Source: Klebsormidium nitens (Eukaryota; Streptophyta; Klebsormidiophyceae; Klebsormidiales; Klebsormidiaceae). Taken from it: DNA of 64,000 bases. Position 1 is the first letter of the stretch; each line of letters starts with the position of its first letter. This document shows positions 11,601-24,300 of this stretch, piece by piece. The notes under the pieces were generated by a model. It was not told the origin of the DNA. It saw only the letters and a program-made list of their open reading frames with translations, and did no database searches. Position numbers and translations under genes: made by a program. The stretch covers positions 1 through 64,000 of the forward strand of contig DF237165.1 in NCBI GenBank assembly GCA_000708835.1, written 5' to 3'.

Positions 11601-14600
11601 GTTTGACACAATTCTCATAACCACAATTGTGCCTGCTTCGCACCCAAACCTACAGGCTGGCCGTTCTCGGGGTGACAGGCCTATTATTGCTACATCTGAA
11701 GGCCTTATTCTTGTCGTACCAAACGGAACGTTGTAAGAACTCGAGTGCTTTTCTACCTTCAAACGTGTCTCGTGTCCTGTCCGGGCAGGTGCCGTCGTAC
11801 CCGAGCGAGATCGCGATGGCGTTCATCCAGGAGGAGCTGGGCCTGCCCTGGTACGAAATCTTTGAGGAGCTCAGCCCCGAGCCCATCGCAGCAGGTCAGC
11901 CCTCCAAGCGGCCCCCAGTCGGAAGTGCTCTTTCAGACCCGCTTGCAAGTGACCAAGACGTCCGACCGATTCCTCAAAGCTCCAATCCCTGTCTTCTTTG
12001 CAACTTCGAAGATCATTGCGCCTGAGGTCAGAGTAGCTCCAGACTGATGCACGTACCATGGCCAAGCATGGGACGCCCCGTCAATCTGCGAAGCTCACGG
12101 TCCAGTAGATAGAGGATTTCTGTGAGCGAATTTCCTGCGTCACTTTTGTGTGGCGGCGCTTTTGTGGGCGTTGTTGTAAATTCGCCCGTATGTTTGTGCA
12201 GCGTCGCTGGGCCAGGTGTACAAGGGTAAGCTGCGCAGCAACGGGGCGGCCGTGGCGGTCAAGGTGCAGCGGCCGTACGTCCTCGAAACGGTACGGGCCC
12301 CTTCTAAGGATGTTGTGCTTACTGGAGGCGTTGTGGGTCCTCGTTGCCTCCTTGCACCAAATCATGAAAGTGGGCCGTCAAAAGGGTCGAGCGTTGTACA
12401 GTCTCTGTAAGCGGCTGCCTCTTGCTGATTTCCTTTTCATGGTGCATCCGTAGATTAGTTGTTTCCAAATTATTGACCTTGTGAGACCTAAGCAGAAAGA
12501 ATAGTGACCCTTAATTCTGAACTTTACTTTCCGCTTCAGTTCCCGCTCTACCGGCCTTGGGCAGTTGAACACGTATCCAGGGCAGTCACTCGTAGCCCCA
12601 CCCCCCCTGACCTCGTTCCTGCTGGCGCGCAGGTGACGATCGACCTGTTCATCATCCGCAAGCTGGGGCTGGCGCTGCGCGGCGTGCCGCAGATCGCGAC
12701 GGACGTGGTGGGCCTCGTCGACGAGTGGGCCGCGCGCTTCTTCGAGGAGCTCGACTACCAGCGGGAGGGCCGCAACGGCACGCTCTTTGCGCAGCAAATG
12801 GCCGCAGACTTGCCGCAGGTGAGGCCGCGCCTGCGCGCTCGCACAGCGCACCATGGTTGCCAGCCGAACAACTGCATTGTGACTTTCCCGTCTCTTGATC
12901 TGCTGACTATCCCACCGTCTTTTGATATCTTCTCTGCATGCTCTCTCTCAACGCCAAAAAGATGGCGAATGCCTCTGTTCATCAGTTGCGCGAGGTCATT
13001 TTGACAGGATCCTGTGCTCGCATGCTTGAGGTTATTGCACTAAGGGGAGTGCGAGCTGCTCCCACATACCCGTTCAAGGTTGTCAGCGACGAGCAGACCC
13101 TGCGATAGCAACGCTAGCATGAAGAGAGACGCACTCGGGCACTCTGATATTCTATCCAGTTCTCCGCTCAGCGTATCGTAGACCATAAGGGGCCCCTGGG
13201 TGGAGAGTCATGTCAGCTTCGTCCGGCTGTTACCAGCAGTCATGTGAGGCTGCGCCGGGCTTCTGAAGCTGACTCCGAGCACGTGCCGCAGGTGGTCGTC
13301 CCGACGACGTACCCCGAGTACACGTCGCGCAAGGTGCTGGTGACGAGCTGGCTGGAGGGCGAGAAGCTGAGCCAGAGCACGGCGGACGACGTGGGCGACC
13401 TGGTGAACATCGGCGTCATCTGCTACCTCAAGCAGCTGCTCGACACCGGCTTCTTCCACGCCGACCCGCACCCGGGGAACCTCATCCGCACGCCCGACGG
13501 CAGGCTCGCCATCCTAGACTTCGGTGAGGCGCCGCTCGATGGCAATGAGCCGGTAATTCATGGGGTGGGCTTCAGCGCGCACAGCGTTGGATTTTTTGCA
13601 GACAACTGGGCTGGTCTACCAAACGTGACCCGTGAAGTCCTCCTGAAGTCCCCTTTTTGTCCTTGTGCTCGGCCGTTTTCCCACTAGTACCATCGGCCAA
13701 GCGGACGCTCCCGGTCTTTGTAGGAGAGGTATTTGCGTGTCTTTACTTGTACTCCTGCTGTGGCGCGCTGCCGGCCTGACGTTGGTGGCGGGGTGCGTGC
13801 AGGGCTGATGACCCAGATCACGGAGGACCAGAAGTACGGCATGATCGAGGCCATCTCGCACCTGATCCACCGCGACTACGAGGCCATCGTCGAGGACTTT
13901 GTCCTCCTCGACTTCATCCCGCCAGGGGTGAGCCGCCACCCCGCCCTGCACACTTGCGCACTGAGCGCAAGTGTCTCCGACTGCCGCCTTTCTCGTTTTG
14001 CGCTTTCGCGCTTGCTCGGGCCTGACTTAACCGCAAGAGCAACTTTGTGGATCTCTCATTGCTAAACTGCATCGGGTCTCTGCCAGTCCATCATTCTCAG
14101 GCCGCTTGACCTGTGAGCAGTCTGCCTCCACCATGAGGAATCAGCACTGATAATGCCCTCTTGATGATGCTGATTGAGCTTGATCCTGAAGAGCAAGCTT
14201 ACTCGTGAGCGGACCCGTCGTCAACGAAACAAGAGTTAGAAGCGCCCCGAGGCTGACCCTCCCGCCGCATTGTTTCCCCTAGGTGGACCTGCGCCCAATC
14301 TTGCCGGTGCTGGCCAAGGTGTTCGACCAGGCTCTCGAGGGCGGCGGCGCGAAGAACATCAACTTCCAGGAGCTGGCGGCGGACCTGGCGCAGATTACGT
14401 TCGACTACCCGTTCCGCATCCCGCCCTACTTCGCGCTCATCATCCGCGCCATCGGCGTGCTGGAGGGCATCGCGCTCACCGGCAACTCAGACTTCGCCAT
14501 TGTCGACGAGGCCTACCCCTACATCGCGCAGGTGGGGCGGCTGGGGGAGGATGGAGGCTTGCAACTATCTGGCCTTGAAAGTGCGGCCCGATATCAAATC

Positions 14601-17233
14601 AGAGAGGGTCTCAGAAGCAGAAAGCAGAGCGCACTCCCCAATCACCCTCGTAAGGGAGAGGCTCGCAGACCTGGAGGGAAGTTTTTGCGGTCGGCGAACA
14701 ACGCTTTCGGCTGCGTGTCTTATGTTCTCCAGCCTCGCAGAGAATGTGCTGGCCTTTCTTTGCCTGCCTCTCGAAACCTACTATCAGGTCATTCAGTCGG
14801 TCCCTTCATTGGTTCACTAGGCCTTGTACTTGGACCCGGAACAATCGTCTTTGCGAGGCCGAATTATCGCCACCGCCACAGAACAAGATGAGATTGTAAC
14901 ACATCAGCGTCATTTCGGCCTCCGCCCGTCTCTGTCCTTACTCCGTTTCAAAAGACGCTGTTGTTCAATTGCAGTCTTGCTGACGTATCATATTTGGGAT
15001 TTGGTGCAGCGGCTGCTGACGGACCCGTCCCCGCGGTTGCGCGCTGCTCTGCGGTACACGGTGTACGGCAAGAGCGGCGTCTTCGACGTGGACCGCTTCA
15101 TCGACATCATGGAGGCCTTCGAGACCTTCACCGACCAGGCCAAAACCGGGGTGAGCCGCTCCCCGCATCGATCACCGCCTTCACAGCTGCGGGGGTTTCC
15201 CATCGTACTCTGAGGGTTTCCCGGTCTTCCTGTGTGGCACCCTCGCACTGTCAAAACATAATCTACTTCTGCGTTCCTGCTGTTTCCGTGGTTTTGTCGT
15301 TCCATTGTTTCCATACGCTTCTCGGGTCACCGCTGCTTGCGGTGCTGTGGTCGTTCCTGCCTCATTGCATCAACGCTGAGTTTCAACACCCCTCCCAACC
15401 TAAATTTCGGCCCACTTGTGACACGTGTCCGTTGTTCCGTTCTTGAATTACAGGGCGGCCAGCTGAGCGGCAGCGGCATGGCGTCGTTGGGCCAGCTGCT
15501 GCCCCCGGCGTCCACGGCGCGCGCGGTGGCGGATGCGCAGGGCCCGCCCGGGGTACAGACGCGCGCGGCGCTCAACTTCATGCTGTCCAAGGACGGCGAG
15601 TTCTTCCGCGAGTTCATCCTGGACGAGGTACGGCAATCATCACGGGTCGTCGACTTTGGTCCACGTGTTTCTTGTGACTGAATCCCCAACGGTCGATTGC
15701 CATGGAACCTTCTCGGTTTCTGGGAGGAACGTAGAAGTAGCCGCAATTCCGCTGGGCCCTTGCATACTCATAAACGGCCGGATGCATATTGTGCGTGCGC
15801 TGCCGTGGCGACTCTTACACGTAACATGAGAAAATTGGAATTCCAGTATTCAAACAATTCCCGCCACCCCCCTATCTGCGTTCTGCCCCCGTTCCTTCAC
15901 CACCTGTGCTCCTCAGAAGCTCCGATCCGCTCTCGGCCATGTATAGTCTGCCGGCTGTCTCTGATCCTTCTGCCGCGCCGTGTCTCTGTGGCCAGGTGGT
16001 GAAGGGCATCGACGCGGTGTCGCGCGAGCGCATCGCTGGCCTGGTGGCACAGCAGGGCCTGCAGGCGGCGCGCATCCCGCTGCTGCTGCCGGGGGCCGTC
16101 GTGCCCATCCCGCTCTCGCCGCCCATCACCCGCGAGGACCGCGCGGTGAGGCCACGGACGCGCATTGGCAGGCTTTGCACAACTTGCCTTACAACTGATT
16201 CTTAGCCCTGGGCATTTGCGGGTATTCTTCGGGGTTTCCTGGAATGCGGGAAGGGGCGCCACGGATTTCGGCGCTTCCATCCGCTCGATTAAATTCGTCA
16301 GAGGCTGGAGTGGAGGCCGGGCAGCCAGTCGCGTCAATTGCTCGTGACTAAGAGACGAGCTTTGACTGAATGCTCTCGTACTCTCATAAGCTGGCATCGA
16401 TTCGTATATCGCACTCCCTTGTTGCCCAAGCTCTTTGAGTGTTTGGATCCCCTCCCCAAACGCCCCCTTGCTGACCTGTGCGCTGTGCGGGGTGCTGCCA
16501 GGTGGCGGACAACGTGAACAAGGTGCTGGCCTTCTTCTTTGCGGGGACGCCCCTCGCGGAGTCGTTCGAGAACTCGCGGCGCAACCAGAGCGCGCTCGCG
16601 CCGCTGGCCAACCCCGCCAAGCTGCTGGAGAGCGTGCAGGACATCCTGCCCGTCCTGCCGTCCCTCGCCACGCAGGTGCGGCACCTGCCCTACCACCTGC
16701 GCCGCTCGGCTTGTACTCGACCGTGTCCCTGAGCTGCCTTTCTTCTGTTATGTTTGCACTTTGCATAGGCCAGCGCTTAGCACACTTGGCGTTTGCCGGT
16801 TGTTCCCGTCGTTCCTGCTTGCGGGTTTAGTCCTTGACCAATTCAATGAAGTGTTAAGATAGTCAGCGGCTGCTTCTTGGTGCTCTTTCTGTTGCTGAAT
16901 TTTTCTTTGAAGGGACGGCTCTCGTCTCCGCTCTGGAAGTTGGCCCCAAGATGTGTATCGGACCTGGAAGGTGCTGCTTGAAACCGCCGCCTGAGTAGGT
17001 CGGGGTTTGGCTCCGCGGGTACCCGACCATCTTCTGTTCTCGGTGTGCTCTTGGTTCGGCGATTGGAAACGCCCCTTGCAACCTGTCAGCCGTTTATAGT
17101 TGGGAATCGTTGCGGCCGCTCACCGTTGTTGCTTTTCTGGGTACAGGTTCTGCCGGAGATTGTCAACCGGCTGACGAGCCGAGTCATTGCTCGGTTCATC
17201 CGTGAGAATCTCTTGGGTGGCCCCAGCCGGTAG
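8611..17233 (+). CDS. ABC1K3: ABC1K3-like atypical kinase of plastoglobules
   Basis: Fifteen exons join in phase: 8611-9069, 9909-10032, 10513-10712, 11396-11539, 11789-11894, 12202-12290, 12633-12818, 13292-13523, 13803-13927, 14283-14531, 15010-15150, 15454-15627, 15996-16145, 16502-16675, 17147-17233. The protein is about 879 aa. ABC1 signatures are intact: KLGQ (about 283-286), the AAASLGQVY loop, VAVKVQ with the catalytic Lys near 365, HADPHPGN (about 492-499) and DFG (512-514). Sequence along the whole C-terminal half matches plant ABC1K3, which regulates tocopherol and plastoquinone metabolism in plastoglobules. The first exon (153 codons, Ser/Arg-rich, probably transit peptide) is inferred from splice phase only; the protein is longer than Arabidopsis ABC1K3 because of it. 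The true start could be the in-frame ATG at 8848 or an unseen upstream exon. Confidence 0.88.
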
Positions 17234-18327
17234 CGCATGGTGCAGGCCCGGTCAGGCCCCATCTGGCCTGGCGCGGGTCAGCCGAATATCGATATCGATA
17301 CCATTGCCTGAGCAGCAGGTCCACGATAAAGCCCAGTAAAGCAGAATAAAGGGCCCGCTTAGGTAGCGTTGTCTTGTCGGCCGTGGTTACTATCGGGGAG
17401 GCCACCGCTCACACATACTAACAGTAGGTACGGGTATGCGAGGCGTGGATTGCCTGCACGCCATGCATGACGGTGTACATGTCTAAATGAAGGATTGTTA
17501 AAAGGGTTGTCTAATTAACTCAACACATTGATTTCTTTTCATTTTGAGTCAACTGGTAAAATGAGCCTAGAATTGAGAAACTGGGAGCATCTTTTTAACG
17601 AATGGCGTGCACTGGCAAACGCTTGCAATGCAGAATCGTAGGCTCATGCTGTAGCACTGCATCACCGGATCACGAATATTTACAAGGCTCGATATCATGC
17701 ACGATTAATCACGTACAATGAGTATGTTGAGTTCTTCGAGGCACTCAGATGCACCTCTCAATCGCACCACTCGCGGACATGATTGCCGTGCGCACGCTGA
17801 ATCAAGTTGGTGAATTTCTCCATCCGGTACACAGCTCCGAAATGACGCTAGCTGACCTGGGCCAGCACAACTAGCTGCATTTCACTTGACATGTGCCAGT
17901 GCATGCTGGCACACGCACTGGCAGCTACAAACAACTGTGGCGATAAGGTCATCACAGGGCGCATATGCACGTATAGGTGAAAAATAACGTGTTTGTGCAC
18001 ATGGCTGTAGACCGCCCGCCCATATACAACAGTTGCATGCATGGTTGTCATGCAATAAAATCCGGTGGCACCATAATAGCAGCATTTGGCAGCCACTGGC
18101 ATGCATGGACATACAACGACGTCAGTTTTTGTTAAACCTTTCCACACATGGACGCTCTGTAGAAGGACTTTCAGTTGAAAGGTGGAGCGCAACAACCCAT
18201 CACCCCTCGTCAACGCGTTTGCTCTATCACGGGACCGTTCTATTAAAATTTGTCGCAAAACTATGAACGTTCTATGTGTAAAATACATGTTGTTGACTCC
18301 AAACACAGAGAGCTTGCTATATCAGAC
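17234..18327. other. Convergent 3' intergenic region
   Basis: This lies between the 3' ends of the ABC1K3-like (+) and SYP5-like (-) genes. No coding exon is supported. AATAAA-like signals occur near 17345. It should hold the 3'-UTRs of both genes. The part 17880-18110 is rich in TGCA/GCATGC-type short palindromes. Confidence 0.5.
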
Positions 18328-20313
18328 TCAAAACCACTTCAAGACGTCCATGAGCACTAGCAGGACGATGATGATACCAATCATCGTCAGGAACAAGCAG
18401 ACGTATGAGCAGCTGCGACCTGACTGCCTGCTCAACCTCGTGAGTTTGTCTCGCACGTTCTTCACACGTGACCTGGTCGAATCAAGATCGCGGTCGATGT
18501 CGTCCTGCAACAAAGAGTGTACAGGTGATTCTTTTTCAGCTATGGTAAGCGTGCTGACCAGATAGCGGAAAAGACAGAAGGTGCGAGCATGGGACAGCCA
18601 GAAGAATGCACAGGCATGGTTTAAATCATTTTGCTGCAACCAGCACAAGACTATGGCTGGCTGCTCCTCACCAGTAGTTGCGTGTGCAGGTCCAGCTCGT
18701 CGTTGACCGCCAGCGCAATGTGGTGCGTGCTGCTCACAGTCTGCGCCAGCTCGTCCAGCTGATCGTCTTGCTCTGCACACCACAAGCGACAAGGGGCATC
18801 CGACTGAACTACCGTCTTCACACTTGCGCCAAGCGGGACTACAAGGCAAGGACGTTGACACGTGATAGCTTTGCTGGCCCTTTGCACAGCCTCGCGGAGC
18901 AAAGTCCATGTGCACGTAGATAAGAAGATAGGGTCACAACGTAGCGTTCCTCGAACAAACAACATCTGACAGATCCATTATTCTGGTAGCTCTGGAAGAT
19001 GCATTGAACCTTGTAAGGCGCACGTTAATCAGGAGGATCAGCAGACAAGATGTCGAGTTTCTAGACATCGGAACAAGATGGACAGTGTCCCTCTCCCTAT
19101 GGAGGCCGTGGGACCGTGAAAGTGGCGGCCTGTCTAAGATTCTCCTTAGCAGAGCTTCTTTGGCTCCTCAAGGCAATGAACATCCAGCATCGATGCATTG
19201 GACTGCGGAGGTTGACCCAACGTACTCACCCTTCATAATCTGTTTCTGCAGGCCCACAATCCCCTGGTTCTCCAGACCGGCCGTTCGATCCGTCTCAGCA
19301 GGCTGAGAACTGCTGGGCAGCAGAGCCCCCCTGCACGTCAACCAAAGCACCTCAAAACAAAGCTGGCTGTAGTAGGTCACACCCTCGCCAAACAACCCTC
19401 GCCAAACAACCCTCGCCAAACACCCTCGCCAACAATTGGGGGGCAGATTGGTTCACCAGAGTTGCATTTGACAGCTAAACATCACTAGATGAACAGCATG
19501 GAGCAGCGCATGCGCAGGCCTTGTCTCGGCTCTGTCTTTCTCACCTGTCGGCTGAGTTCCCTATCTGCGTCAACGTGGCTGCCTGGCTCTTCGCCCGGTA
19601 CCTGGTCCACAAACAACGGTCAAAGTCAGACCAAAGAAGCAATAAGCGTGTGTCGGTCGGGGCCCGCTCATTGTTACACCCTCTGATCATCTCAGATGCG
19701 GGGCAAGTTTCCCCCCATCACGTTGACAAGGGCCTGTGCAAGTTCCAAGAATCATTCTCATTCACCAGGCCATTGCCTGCATTGGCCAGGTAAGGTTTGG
19801 ACTGTGCACCTGATGCCTACAACCATGTCTTGTCGCCGGTACAGCTCCCGCTCAGACCTGCGCAAGCACCAGCTCACTTTAAAGCCAGACTTGCATTGCT
19901 GTGACCTAGAATCAATGGTACGGGGCAGAGTTGCGACCAGATCACAAATATTACTCTTACAATGCTTTCAAGCTCTTGTCTTTTCCACAATTTAACTTAA
20001 AATGAACTGTGCGTTGAGCTGTCTACTCAAAAAAGTAGTCCCAGCTTGTACATGAATCCCTGTGCCATGCACCCATGTTGGTGTAGCCTTACACGCCCGC
20101 CTTCTCGGGCCCCTCCTTGAGCAGTGCGTCCAGCCGGTCCGCCTTGGCATTCAGGCGCGTGATGCTGCGCCGTGTGGACGACACGCTGCGTGACGCATCC
20201 TTCCCCGCACGCGCCAGGTCGCTGGCCTCCTGAATCTTGCTCATAATCTCGTCCGCCAGCCGCATCGCATCCTCAAACTCCCGCATCCAGGTGTCCCCCG
20301 CTGTGCTCCCCAT
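18328..20313 (-). CDS. SYP5: SYP5-type Qc-SNARE
   Basis: Six exons on the minus strand join in phase: 20313-20093, 19857-19810, 19601-19545, 19330-19230, 18772-18672, 18504-18328, giving 234 aa, the usual length of plant SYP51/52. The N-terminus (DTWMREFEDAMRLADEI) resembles the SYP5 N-terminal helix. The SNARE domain runs from about residue 143 (EQDDQLDELAQTV) through the STHHIALAVNDEL core with its central Gln layer, to DLDSTRSRVKNV. A C-terminal membrane anchor (CLFLTMIGIIIVLLVLM) follows a Cys-rich juxtamembrane turn. SYP5 proteins act in fusion at the trans-Golgi network, prevacuolar compartment and vacuole. The start at 20313 was chosen because SYP5 proteins begin just before WMRE; an ATG 13 codons upstream is also in frame. 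Confidence 0.9.
19382..19434. repeat. Short tandem repeat, CCCTCGCCAAACAA unit
   Basis: About four copies of a 13-14 bp unit (CCCTCGCCAAACAA, the last two slightly shortened) lie head to tail. They sit in the intron between SYP5 exons 3 and 4. It is a simple minisatellite with no evident function. Confidence 0.85.
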
Positions 20314-21360
20314 GGTGATGGGCTGAGGCAGCAGTTTCTCCGCTGGCCGCAAAAAGGGCTACAATCAACGTTCCCCCAACTATGGTTGCAGCAAGTGAAG
20401 AATACTACCCAAACCCTAATCAGAGAGAAGAAGCACAAACCTCAGTGCCAAAGAAAGAGGTGTCACAATGCTGGAAGAAGAAGGCCCTGAGCCGCTCCGC
20501 AAAACCGGCTACATGCACCTAATCAAGTAGCCAGTGCAAGAAACCACCAGTTATTATCAGCAAGTGCGAAAACTCAAGACCGAAAGTGCTTGATGATCTT
20601 CGCAAGCCTTGCACTCTTTCTTCTTACCCAGAGAAGACTGCAATTGCTTGGCCTTGTGACACAACGAGGCAGGACGTGCAAGGACCCTTTGTTTCCTTTC
20701 AGAAAGGATTTAACTGCCTCAAGTCCGCAGCAATTTTCTTCTTTCTTACGCACGGCCACGGAAGTCTCAGAACGACCAAGTGACACCTTTGGCAACTCGC
20801 TATGCCTCGAGCCTGATCAATTTTCTGCTACTGGAACACCCTCAACCTTGCAGGGCCAGAGCTTGGGCGCCCAAACCACCAATTTGCGTCGATCCTTCAC
20901 AAAATGTTAGTAAGTCTACGCTTATACCAACTCGGACTGCCAGTGTTCCTCGATGCCCTCCAGCGCCCGTATTCAGAGAATAGTGTCAAGCGTATCGGCG
21001 GCGCCTCTCAGTGAGAGTCCTTGACGCCAAGGGCATCGCTAAATTTTAGGGTTCAGTTGTCATGGAGGAAGGCCCCTACGTGGCTGCAGCTTTTGAACAG
21101 TGCATGCAGCTCATGCTGAAGCCGAAGCTGTTTTCTGGAATTAGTTAAACTTAGAAGAGGACGAGAGGCGCTCTCGTACCACCCTCGAATTACCCTTTTG
21201 TCCCTAACGGACACACTTGCTCACAGCAGCTTGGGCATATCATGCTGGCGACTCTTCTTTGTGTCAAAGCCTGAAAAGGTCAAATGCAGGTAGTGCCGCC
21301 GTCCTTCTTAGTCAGAGGGCTTCCCGCAAGGGCTCTGCGCCAGCGGGCTGACGTGTCCTC
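20314..21360. other. Divergent intergenic region SYP5 / MFSD12-like
   Basis: This holds the likely promoters of the SYP5-like gene (leftward) and the MFSD12-like gene (rightward). I see no supported exon. A telo-box-like AAACCCTAA occurs at about 20412, just upstream of SYP5, and TTTTAGGGTT at about 21044; such motifs are common in plant promoters of housekeeping genes. Confidence 0.45.
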
Positions 21361-24300
21361 ATGGAGCAAGCGACTGGCTCTGAGGCGTTCCCTGCACAAC
21401 CAGGGGGCGCAGATTGCCCAGATCTTGAGAGCTTGTTGAGGGTCCGTCCTGATGGGGCGGAGAAGCTGCCAGCAGGGCAGGTGGCCCTGCTTGGCAGCCC
21501 ATGTGGGACGCCTATCCCAAAGAAGAATGTGTTCCTGTATGGCTTTGGGCATGTCCTCAATGACCTGTGCTCCGCCGCGTGGTTCACGTACCTGCTGCTG
21601 TTCCTCACACACATAGGGCTGTCGCCAAGGTGAGTGGTCGAATGTCTCAAAAGTTTACTCATACTCACGCCCAATTCGAATGAGACATTGGGCTCGAGGA
21701 CCCACATCAATGTAATGCTGGTCAGCACTTTGTATCTTGAGGTGATTTCCAAGTAAGCGCTACATTCTGCTTGTTGGGCATCCACCTGGGCAGCCAGAGT
21801 CCACAAGCAGTCCGCATCACCGACGCTGACGCTATTGCAAGCTGAGTGACTGTGAATCGACCTGCGTGGTGATTCGCAGTCAATAACCGTCTTGGAGTAA
21901 CAAACACGTCATCACACAATGAGGCACCTGAGGTCCCTGTTTGCAAACTCTCCGTCTTCCTTCTTATAGTTTCTTTGATCAAAAAACAGCAGACCCACTA
22001 GTGTGACATTGTAGCACAGTTTATCTCTCACAAGTTCCACAGAAATGCAGGATGCACAGTCTGCCCAGTGCCCATTCATCCGCCGCCTCGCTTGTTTCTG
22101 ACCTTCTTCCCCGCCTTTCTCCAGCCAAGCTGCACTGGTGCTCATGTGCGGCCAGGTCGCGGACGGGCTGGCCACGCTGGTGGCGGGGCGCATGATGGAC
22201 GCGTTCGGTCACTTAAAGCTGTGGCACGCGGGGGGCTCTGCGCTGGTGGCCCTCTCGTTCAGTTCCATCTTTGGGGGCTGCCTGCCGTGCTTTATCTTCG
22301 GCACCTCGTCGTCTGCGTTCATGACGGCCAGCTACGCCGTGTTCGCGAGCGTGTTCAACGTCGGGTGGGCGTGCGTGCAAGTGTCGCACATGGCGCTTGT
22401 GGCCTGCCTCACGGCGCACCCCTCCAGCAGGGTCGCGCTCAACAGCTGCCGCAACGCATTCACCATGGTGGGCGCATACGCATCAGTGTCTATCTTTTTT
22501 GATCAGTGTTGGGGTCTCTCCATGTTGCAAGCTAAATTGCTTCTGAGAGCTTGGCAGGTGGTTGTGCTCTCAAATAGACATGCCTATCAATCTTAAAAAT
22601 ACAGATTGATCGGCCCTGCCTCCGGTTTGTCCCACTGGACTCGCCAGCAAAAGACTGATACTACGCAAGCTATGGTCACTCGTTTTGCTTATCTACAATC
22701 GTCCTTGTCACACATTTGTCGCAACAATATTGCATTTCGAGAAGAGCCAGGCAGAACATGCCTTGAGCAGTTCTCTTGCAATCCTAATTCGACGACTCTT
22801 GTCGTTGATAAACTGAAAGCCTGGGACGAGATCTCACAAGGATTTGCGCTTCGCTAAGGCAAGCGGTAGCTGCCTTGAGATATAAGGAGGGTGTATATTA
22901 GTGGCACACCACTCAGTTGGCCGTCTCCTTGGTGCAGATATCCAACCTGGGCCTGTATGGGCTCGCATATCTGGCCTTCACCAACATGCCAGGAAATAAT
23001 CCGGAGGAAGTCCAACGCCAGGTGAGCTTTGCCAGCGCATTATCGAGTTCTGTCACTTGAACCTTCATCACGGACATGGCAAAGTTGCAACTGATGCGGG
23101 TCTGAACGTCTTCCATGTCAGCAGCAGTTGCGAGTAAAACCTCGGTCACGGTGCTTCTAGGAAGTGACACACGTGCAAGTCAGCCAGTTTACGCGCAGAC
23201 AAAGGGCTTAAACGTTGCTATCGTCTCTCGTTTGATCTAAACCCTTCAATCTGGACGAAGGCTTGGTAGAGGGCTTGATAAAAACGCGAATCGAACAGAT
23301 TGGCGTCATCATTTGGCAGCATTTGTGAGAATCAGAACTGTTCTGCCCAATGATGGGCAGGCGTTAGTAAATGTGAAGGGCTGATTTGCTGTACGACCAA
23401 GAGTCTCTTCTCAAAGTTTTGTTCGGCTCTGCAGTTCACGGCAGTGGCACTTCCGGCAGTGGCCATCGGTTCGGCCTTCGTCCTCGTGTTTCTATTCACC
23501 ATTCGTGAGCCCAGGTAAGATAAATGGACGTCCCGTTAGGCTGTCCGTTGGATTCCAGTGAAAGGAAGTTCTTCTGATTTGGATCCTAGCCGCTGCTTTT
23601 CCGACGCCTCTTGCTGCATCGAATTTTCAGAGCATCACCACGACTTCGCAAACTTGCACAAAGTGGAGCTTTCTTTGAAGCCGGTCGCTCCACTGAGAAA
23701 TGCACCCGCTGGCTGTCTCGTTCCGAGCCTTGTTACAATCCCCTGCGGTTGCCCTCTGTTGCAGCGTCGCACGCACACAGCACGAGCGCGGCTGCGCGCG
23801 CGGGTGGAAGTCGTGGTTTGGGCAGGCGCTCTACTACCAGGTGGCGGCCGCGTGCACGCTCACCCGCCTCATCGCCAACGTGTCGCAGGTGGGCACCCCA
23901 CCCCGGCCACACTCGTTTGTTCACTAGGGGCCTCGCATGATTAGGGGCCGCGCATAGATGTTTTCGTTACCTCAGCGAGCCCAGGAACAGCAGGCGGGAT
24001 TACGCCTTCGGTATTGAGACGAGGTTGTCAAATCTTGTTTTAATTAAAGGAGACTGTGGGCTGCATCGGATGGTCCGAGTACTGAAGGTGCACTACGCGT
24101 GAATCAGATCATGAAACGTGCGAGACTGCTTACTGCTTATCTAATGATGGCTGGATCACATTTGGCCCCGCCTGCCTCGCGCTCGCATTTCGACAGCACC
24201 GTCGCGGCATGGTAGGTTGCATTTCAGTGTACGCGAAAGGGCTAGTCAGGCCCTCTCTGGCAGCACAGAAGTTCCGAGTACTGCCTGCGGAAGAAACTGC

